Shown here: one piece after another, positions 14,493 to 19,091 of the stretch
Layout: every line of letters starts with the position of its first letter
How positions within the stretch are numbered: position 1 is the stretch's first letter
NCBI GenBank assembly: GCA_011391285.1
Contig: JAABQU010000235.1
Span: 1-19,091, forward strand
Source of the DNA: Thiobacillus sp.
Lineage (GTDB): Bacteria; Pseudomonadota; Gammaproteobacteria; Burkholderiales; Thiobacillaceae
Direction of reading: 5' to 3'
Length of the DNA: 19,091 nucleotides
Program-made: the position numbers and the translations under genes
The notes under the pieces: model-generated
Told to the model about the DNA's origin: nothing
The model's input: only the letters and a program-made list of their open reading frames with translations
Databases searched by the model: none

Positions 14493-15718
14493 GGATTGAG
14501 GGTCAGCCGCGACGGCGCGGTCAGCGGATGCTTGTCGAAGTAGGTTTTGACGCCATTCACAATGGCATCCACCAGCTTGTCCTGATAGGCGTCGTCGTTG
14601 AGGCGCTTTTCTTCTTCCGGGTTGGAAATGAAGGCGGTCTCGATCAGGATGGAAGGAATGTCGGGCGCTTTCAGCACCGCGAACCCCGCCTGTTCGACCT
14701 GCGGCTTGTGCAGGGTGTTGACGCCGCCGATTTCCTTGAGCACGGCATGCCCGAGCTTCAGGCTGTCGTTGATGGTGGCGGTCTGCGACAGGTCGATCAG
14801 GGTGCGCTTGAGAAAGGGGTCTTTAACGTCGATGTTGATGCCGCCCACCAGGTCGGCCTCGTTTTCTTTCTTGGCCAGCCAGCGCGCGGCAACCGAGGTG
14901 GCCCCGTTCTCGGACAGCGCGAACACCGACGAGCCGCGCGCGTGCGGCTTGATGAAGGCGTCGGCATGGATCGACATGAAGAGGTCAGCTTTCACCGCGC
15001 GCGCCTTGGTGACCCGCTGCGCCAGCGGCACGAAATAGTCACCGTCACGGATGAGTACGGCGTGCATGTTTTCCTGCGCGTCGATTTTCTGCTTGAGTTT
15101 TTTCGCCAGGGCCAGCGTGATGTGTTTTTCATAGGAACCCTTGGCGCCGACCGCACCGGGGTCTTCGCCACCGTGGCCGGCATCGATCGCCACCGTGATC
15201 AGCCGCGCGTATTGCGGCGCACCGGGTTTCGCCGGCTTGGCCGTTTCGGCAGGACCGGGCGGCAGCAGCAATGCCGGATCGACCGTGGACTCGGCGGTTT
15301 GAACCGGGACAGCATTGGCCGGATAGAGATCCACCACCAAGCGGTGGCCATACTGCTCCAGTGGCTGCAACTGAAACACCGAAGGCTTCACGGCTGCTTT
15401 AAGCTCCAGCACCACCCGCATGACGCCGGGGCGATTCAGCCCGACCCGGATTGAGGCGATGTAGGGGTCATCCACTGCCAATTGTCCGGCCAGGGCATTG
15501 AGCGCCGGTCCCGGCTCCACGCCTTCCAGATCGATCACCAGGCGCTCGGGATTCGACAGGGTGAAATATTTGTGCGCGACCGGTTGCGACGCTTCCAGCG
15601 TGATGCGCGTGTAATCGGGCGACGGCCACAGGCGGGTCGCGGACAACTGCAGCGCCTGGGCCCAGCCCGACACCAGCAAACCACACAGCAGGAATGTTTT
15701 CAGCAGAGCGTGCAACAT
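14489..15718 (-). CDS. amiC: N-acetylmuramoyl-L-alanine amidase, AmiC/AmiB type
   Basis: A periplasmic, zinc-dependent amidase that splits septal peptidoglycan during cell division. From the chosen start (409 aa) there is a signal peptide (MLHALLKTFLLCGLLVSGWAQA), an AMIN domain (about 24-135) and a Pro/Ala linker. The Amidase_3 domain follows, with H182 (DAGHGG), E197, H251 (SIHAD) and catalytic E360 (ILIETAF). The insert at about 270-318 corresponds to the autoinhibitory helix relieved by EnvC/NlpD-type activators. An upstream in-frame ATG (15760) would put 14 polar residues before the signal peptide and has no ribosome site. The chosen ATG has GGAG close upstream and overlaps the tsaE end by 19 bases. 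Whether it is orthologous to amiB or amiC is not certain. Confidence 0.94.
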   Translation of the reverse strand: MLHALLKTFLLCGLLVSGWAQALQLSATRLWPSPDYTRITLEASQPVAHKYFTLSNPERLVIDLEGVEPGPALNALAGQLAVDDPYIASIRVGLNRPGVMRVVLELKAAVKPSVFQLQPLEQYGHRLVVDLYPANAVPVQTAESTVDPALLLPPGPAETAKPAKPGAPQYARLITVAIDAGHGGEDPGAVGAKGSYEKHITLALAKKLKQKIDAQENMHAVLIRDGDYFVPLAQRVTKARAVKADLFMSIHADAFIKPHARGSSVFALSENGATSVAARWLAKKENEADLVGGINIDVKDPFLKRTLIDLSQTATINDSLKLGHAVLKEIGGVNTLHKPQVEQAGFAVLKAPDIPSILIETAFISNPEEEKRLNDDAYQDKLVDAIVNGVKTYFDKHPLTAPSRLTLNP

Positions 15719-16185
15719 GTCTCCAGATAGTGTGCACCGCGCGGGCTTGCAGCCTCGCATTCTATTTCACGCGCATCGTCGGCAATCGTCAGCCGGATGA
15801 TCACGTCCGGCGGCGGTAGCCAGCCTGCGGCCTTTTCCGGCCATTCGATCAGGCTCACTGCCTGACCCCCGATCACATCGCGAAACCCGGCATCCAGCCA
15901 TTCGCGCGGGTCGTGCATACGATACAGGTCGTAATGATATAGCTCAAATGCCGGCAGGCTATAGGTTTCAGCCAAAGTATACGTTGGACTTTTGACCCGT
16001 CCCGCATATCCCAGCGCCCGCAACAGCCCGCGCACCAGCGTCGTCTTGCCCGCACCCAGATCGCCCTCGAGGTAGAACGTCATTCCGGGGATCAGTTCCC
16101 GCGCCAGTTGCGCACCGAATGCCAGCGTCGCGGCCTCGTCGGCCAGATGGCTGCGGCAACGCGCGGTATCATCGGCGGTATGCAT
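15700..16185 (-). CDS. tsaE: tRNA threonylcarbamoyladenosine biosynthesis ATPase TsaE
   Basis: The P-loop ATPase that works with TsaB and TsaD to form t6A37 on ANN-decoding tRNAs. The 161-aa product has Walker A GDLGAGKTT (41-49), the switch-like SPTYTL (66-71) and HYDLYR (84-89). C-terminal IEWPEKA and a final stretch with several Cys (CCTLC) follow. The ATG at 16185 overlaps the queG start on the other strand. No Shine-Dalgarno is visible, and a possible promoter (16193-16220) would make the mRNA nearly leaderless. It is the first gene of the tsaE-amiC-hemerythrin-mutL operon. Confidence 0.95.
   Translation of the reverse strand: MHTADDTARCRSHLADEAATLAFGAQLARELIPGMTFYLEGDLGAGKTTLVRGLLRALGYAGRVKSPTYTLAETYSLPAFELYHYDLYRMHDPREWLDAGFRDVIGGQAVSLIEWPEKAAGWLPPPDVIIRLTIADDAREIECEAASPRGAHYLETCCTLC
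16167..16172 (+). promoter_or_regulatory. Candidate -10 element for queG
   Basis: TATCAT matches TATAAT at five of six positions and ends 7 bases before the queG ATG, so transcription would begin at or next to the start codon. No good -35 was found. Together with the absence of a Shine-Dalgarno this fits a leaderless transcript, but the evidence is thin. Confidence 0.3.
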
Positions 16186-17238
16186 GAGCAGGATTTAAGC
16201 CGACTGGCACAGAAAATCAAGCAATGGGGGCGCGAGCTTGGCTTTGCCGCGGTGGGCATTGCCGACGGCGATCTGAGTACGGCCGAAGCGGGCTTGCAGG
16301 AATGGCTGGATCGGGGCTTTCATGGCGAGATGGATTATATGGCGGCGCACGGCACCAAGCGCAGCCGCCCCGCCGAACTGGTGCCTGGAACGGTCCGCAT
16401 CATCAGCGCGCGGATCGATTATTTCCCACCCGCTTCCGCCGACCCGCACGCGGTACTGAACGACGCCGACGCCGCCTATGTCTCGCGCTACGCGCTGGGT
16501 CGCGACTACCACAAGGTGTTGCGCAACCGCCTGCAGAGCCTGGCCGAAAGAATCAGCGCAGACATCGGCGAACATCATTTCCGCGTCTTCACCGACAGCG
16601 CGCCGGTGCTGGAAGTGGCGCTCGCCGCGAAGACCGGGCTGGGCTGGCGCGGCAAGCACACGCTGCTCCTGAACCGGCAGCATGGCTCGTGGTTCTTCCT
16701 CGGCGAGATCTACACCGACCTGCCCTTGCCGGTGGACACGCCCAAAGCCGGCCACTGCGGCACCTGCCAGGCCTGCATCGACATCTGTCCGACGCAGGCC
16801 ATCGTCGCGCCCTACACGCTCGACGCACGACGCTGCATCTCCTATCTCACCATCGAACTCAAGGGCAGCATCCCGCTCGAACTGCGCCCGCTGCTCGGCA
16901 ACCGCATCTACGGCTGCGACGACTGCCAGCTGGTGTGCCCGTGGAACCGCTTCGCCCAGATCGCCGCGCTGCCGGATTTCGAAGTGCGGAACGGCCTTGA
17001 CAGCGCCCGGCTGGTGGACCTGTTCGGATGGAGCGATACGGAATTCAACGAGCGGCTGGCCGGTTCGCCGATCCGCCGCATCGGGCATGAAAGCTGGCTG
17101 AGGAATATTGCGGTCGCGCTGGGCAACGCACCGGCTTCACCCGACGTTCAGGCCGCGCTCAATTCACGGCGGGATCATCCGTCCGAACTGGTGCGCGAGC
17201 ACGTCGCGTGGGCGCTGGAACGCCAGCAGGCAGCTTAA
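16180..17238 (+). CDS. queG: Epoxyqueuosine reductase
   Basis: Catalyses the last step of queuosine synthesis, reduction of epoxyqueuosine in tRNA, using cobalamin and two [4Fe-4S] clusters. From the chosen start the product is 352 aa. It has YALGRDYHKVLR (104-115), the proposed acid D139 in TDSAPVLE, C193-x2-C196-x2-C199-x3-C203, C219, and C246-x2-C249-x3-C253. Helical repeats of HEAT type form the C-terminus. The frame stays open upstream to 16108, but the added residues overlap tsaE and are not family-like. The start codon shares ATGCAT with the divergent tsaE start. The stop overlaps that of the convergent transporter gene by 4 bp. Confidence 0.95.
   Translation: MHEQDLSRLAQKIKQWGRELGFAAVGIADGDLSTAEAGLQEWLDRGFHGEMDYMAAHGTKRSRPAELVPGTVRIISARIDYFPPASADPHAVLNDADAAYVSRYALGRDYHKVLRNRLQSLAERISADIGEHHFRVFTDSAPVLEVALAAKTGLGWRGKHTLLLNRQHGSWFFLGEIYTDLPLPVDTPKAGHCGTCQACIDICPTQAIVAPYTLDARRCISYLTIELKGSIPLELRPLLGNRIYGCDDCQLVCPWNRFAQIAALPDFEVRNGLDSARLVDLFGWSDTEFNERLAGSPIRRIGHESWLRNIAVALGNAPASPDVQAALNSRRDHPSELVREHVAWALERQQAA
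16193..16220 (-). promoter_or_regulatory. Candidate promoter of the tsaE operon inside queG
   Basis: On the minus strand TTGATT (16220-16215) and TTAAAT (16198-16193) are 16 bases apart, each with four of six consensus matches. Transcription would start about 16186, at the tsaE ATG. The element lies within the first codons of queG. Confidence 0.35.
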
Positions 17239-17849
17239 GTCGTCTTCAGTTCGTCGCGCGCGTGGCGAATCACCGAGGCACCCGACGTCAGCGCCAGCCC
17301 CGCCAGCACCAGCGCCACCACGATATCCGGCCAGCCGTGCGCGGTTGCCCACACCCCGGCCGCCGCGCCCATCACCGCGATATTGCCGAGGGCGTCGTTG
17401 CGCGAGCACAGCCACACCGAGCGTGCCTGCGCGTCACCCTGGCGATGCGCATACAGCAGCGCCGCCACGCCGACGTTGACCGCCAGCGCCAGCAGGCTCA
17501 CCCAGCCCATGATGAACGGCTCCGGCACAATGCCGGCCGACCACTGCCAAGCCGACTTGCCGAGCACGAATACGCCGTAGCCGACCATCAGCCAGCCTTT
17601 CCATAGCGCGGTGCGAGAGCGCCACACCGGCGCCAGGCCCAAGACGAAGAGTGCCACCCCGTAGTTGGCCGCGTCGCCCAGGAAGTCGACTGCATCGGCC
17701 AGCAGCGACACCGACTGCGCTGAAAAGCTCGCCACCAGTTCGACGCCGAACATCAGCGCGTTCAACACCAGCGCAATCCACAGGGCGCGCCGGTAGCGCG
17801 GATCGGGCGCCGCCGCGTTGCACACCGAATCGCAACCGCAGCCGCTCAT
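17235..17849 (-). CDS. Short CDF-type cation transporter, membrane domain only, Cys-rich N-terminus
   Basis: A 204-aa integral membrane protein with about six helices, resembling the transmembrane part of cation diffusion facilitators. The TM2 metal-site region reads ADAVDFLGDA (51-60; D52, D55, D59) and the TM5 equivalent RNDALGN (150-156). The latter has Asn/Asp/Asn where zinc transporters usually have His-x3-Asp, so the ion preference is uncertain. The usual cytoplasmic C-terminal domain is missing (CDFs are normally near 300 aa). The N-terminus has SGCGCDSVC, a possible metal-binding cluster. I chose ATG at 17849, which begins this motif; a longer frame to 17933 overlaps the murI start and adds unlike residues. 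It is divergent from murI and overlaps the queG stop. Confidence 0.88.
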   Translation of the reverse strand: MSGCGCDSVCNAAAPDPRYRRALWIALVLNALMFGVELVASFSAQSVSLLADAVDFLGDAANYGVALFVLGLAPVWRSRTALWKGWLMVGYGVFVLGKSAWQWSAGIVPEPFIMGWVSLLALAVNVGVAALLYAHRQGDAQARSVWLCSRNDALGNIAVMGAAAGVWATAHGWPDIVVALVLAGLALTSGASVIRHARDELKTT

Positions 17850-17879
17850 GATGGATGCCGCCTCACGCGGTCCTGCGGG

Positions 17880-17885
17880 TAAAAT
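17880..17885 (+). promoter_or_regulatory. Candidate -10 element for murI
   Basis: TAAAAT (five of six matches to TATAAT) lies 32 bases before the murI ATG, in the 68-bp gap between the divergent transporter and murI. No clear -35 is visible at the proper distance. Confidence 0.35.
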
Positions 17886-17917
17886 GCCGTCTTTCTCATT
17901 CCGCCATCCTGCCACCC

Positions 17918-18715
17918 ATGTCCACGAATGCAAATTCCCCGATCGGCGTATTCGATTCCGGCATCGGCGGGCTGACGGTGGTACGCGCCCTGATGGAGCG
18001 CCTGCCCTACGAGAACATCGTCTATTTCGGCGACACCGCGCGCGTGCCCTACGGCGTGAAGTCGGTCGAGACCATCGCCCACTTCACCACCGAGATCGCG
18101 CAGTTCCTGCTGGAAAAGGACGTCAAACTCTTGGTCATCGCCTGCAACACCATGGCGGCGGTGGCCGCGCAGATCGTCAAGGATCTCTCCCCGGTGCCGG
18201 TGCTCGACGTGATCGACGCCGGCGCCGCGGCGGCGCGCGGCGGCAAGAAAATCGGCGTGATCGGCACCCCCACCACCATCAACAGCAACGCCTACGCACG
18301 CGCCATCCACGACTATGCACCCGACTCACGCATCCACTCGCAGGCCTGCGCGCTGTTCGTGCCGCTGGTGGAAGAAGGCTGGCTCGACCACGAAGTCACC
18401 CGCCTCACCGCACAGGATTACCTGAAGCCTCTGCTCGGCGAGCACATCGACACCCTGGTGCTCGGCTGCACGCATTACCCGCTCTTGAAGCCGCTGCTGC
18501 GCCAGGTGGTCGGCGACGAGGTCGCGCTGGTCGATTCCGCCGAAGCGATGGCCGAGCAGGTCGCCGCAGTCCTGGCCGAAAAGAAGCTGGCCAACCCCGG
18601 CCCCGCCCAGCCGCGCTACGACTTCTACGTCACCGACGTGCCGCTGCGCTTCCAGACCATCGGCGAGCGCTTCCTCGGGCGCACGCTCAACAACGTGCAC
18701 GTGGTGAAGTGGTAG
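17918..18715 (+). CDS. murI: Glutamate racemase
   Basis: Makes D-glutamate for peptidoglycan. The 265-aa cytoplasmic enzyme shows the N-terminal IGVFDSGIGGLTV (9-21), YFGDTARVPYG (36-46), the first catalytic Cys C76 in ACNT, and the second C184 in LGCTHYPLL. Both cysteines of the two-base mechanism are present. An in-frame upstream ATG (17855) adds residues unlike the family, so I chose the ATG immediately before the conserved start. There is no clear Shine-Dalgarno. arfB follows 16 bases after its stop on the same strand. Confidence 0.96.
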   Translation: MSTNANSPIGVFDSGIGGLTVVRALMERLPYENIVYFGDTARVPYGVKSVETIAHFTTEIAQFLLEKDVKLLVIACNTMAAVAAQIVKDLSPVPVLDVIDAGAAAARGGKKIGVIGTPTTINSNAYARAIHDYAPDSRIHSQACALFVPLVEEGWLDHEVTRLTAQDYLKPLLGEHIDTLVLGCTHYPLLKPLLRQVVGDEVALVDSAEAMAEQVAAVLAEKKLANPGPAQPRYDFYVTDVPLRFQTIGERFLGRTLNNVHVVKW

Positions 18716-18731
18716 TCACCCAACCCCACGC

Positions 18732-19091
18732 ATGATCCGGGTCAACGCCGAGATTGAACTCGACGAGCGCGAAATCCATGAAACCTTCGTGCGCGCCTCC
18801 GGCCCCGGCGGACAGAACGTCAACAAGGTGTCGACCGCCGTGCAGCTGCGCTTCGACGTCGCCCGCTCCCCCTCGCTGCCCGATCCGGTGCGGGCCCGCC
18901 TGATGTCCCTGGCGGGACATCGCCTGACCCACGAGGGTGTGCTGATCATCGAGGCCGAGCGCTATCGCAGCCAGCGCCGCAACCGCGACGATGCTTTGGA
19001 ACGCCTGATCGATCTGATTCGCGAAGCCTGCGAAGTGGACAAGCCGCGCCACCCCACCCGCCCCACGCTTGCCTCGAAGAAGCGCCGCCTG
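18732..19091 (+). CDS. arfB: Peptidyl-tRNA hydrolase ArfB (ribosome rescue), 3' end cut by window
   Basis: The frame is open for 120 codons to the window edge. The protein begins MIRVNAEIELDEREIHETFV and contains the GGQ motif in SGPGGQNVNKVSTAVQLRFD (23-42), the catalytic loop of class I release factors. A basic tail starts at the edge (RPTLASKKRRL). ArfB (YaeJ) is about 140 aa. It uses this tail to enter the empty mRNA channel of stalled ribosomes and release the nascent chain. The length fits, with perhaps 20 residues missing. It follows murI by 16 bases and is probably co-transcribed. No strong ribosome site is visible before the ATG. Confidence 0.93.
   Translation, partial: MIRVNAEIELDEREIHETFVRASGPGGQNVNKVSTAVQLRFDVARSPSLPDPVRARLMSLAGHRLTHEGVLIIEAERYRSQRRNRDDALERLIDLIREACEVDKPRHPTRPTLASKKRRL

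Noticed and set aside
14258..15454. Plus-strand 398-codon frame antisense to amiC
   Set aside because: The amidase on the minus strand has signal peptide, AMIN and Amidase_3 motifs; the antisense frame has none.

Overview
The window looks like a chromosomal stretch of a high-GC betaproteobacterium, most likely a Thiobacillus-like chemolithoautotroph. This is an inference from three things: the gene order xseA / exbB-exbD-lpxK-Trm112-kdsB-adk, a PPi-dependent phosphofructokinase next to a membrane H+-pyrophosphatase, and the tsaE-amiC-mutL cluster. Almost every base is coding. I see no tRNA, rRNA, CRISPR array, transposase or prophage.

Region 1 (1-7079, all minus strand) reads, in transcription order: exbB (GTG start), exbD, lpxK, a membrane GGDEF protein, a Trm112-like zinc protein, kdsB, adk, a 121-aa unknown protein, terminator, pfp, a 70-aa unknown protein, terminator, hppA (cut by the window start). 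It joins envelope functions (proton channel, lipid A kinase, CMP-Kdo synthesis) to nucleotide and pyrophosphate energy metabolism. Strong terminators lie only a few tens of bases upstream of both pfp and hppA.

Region 2 (7080-9973) holds a compact regulatory gap with paired DnaA-box-like sites, a candidate exbB promoter and a candidate xseA promoter/operator. It continues with xseA, a 101-bp palindromic repeat of the widespread CGTCATTGCGAG type, and convergent miaA.

Region 3 (9974-12165) separates miaA from mutL, which are neighbours in many proteobacteria. It carries a class I fructose-bisphosphate aldolase (plus strand) and two minus-strand genes. One is a 151-aa ferredoxin-like-fold protein that resembles half of a sulfur oxygenase reductase, including its His-x3-His and Glu iron-ligand pattern. 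The other is a stand-alone LexA/UmuD-type S24 domain whose catalytic Lys appears replaced by Arg. Each of these two genes is preceded by a sequence very close to the IscR (Rrf2-family) type 1 operator, placed over its promoter. This is the most novel part of the window: a possible Fe-S or redox-controlled pair in a probable sulfur oxidiser.

Region 4 (12166-16185, minus) is a tightly overlapped operon tsaE-amiC-hemerythrin-mutL. Divergent queG shares a six-base start region (ATGCAT) with tsaE. queG is convergent with, and overlaps the stop codon of, a short CDF-type cation transporter. Region 5 (17918-19091, plus) has murI and the first 120 codons of arfB, which runs off the window.
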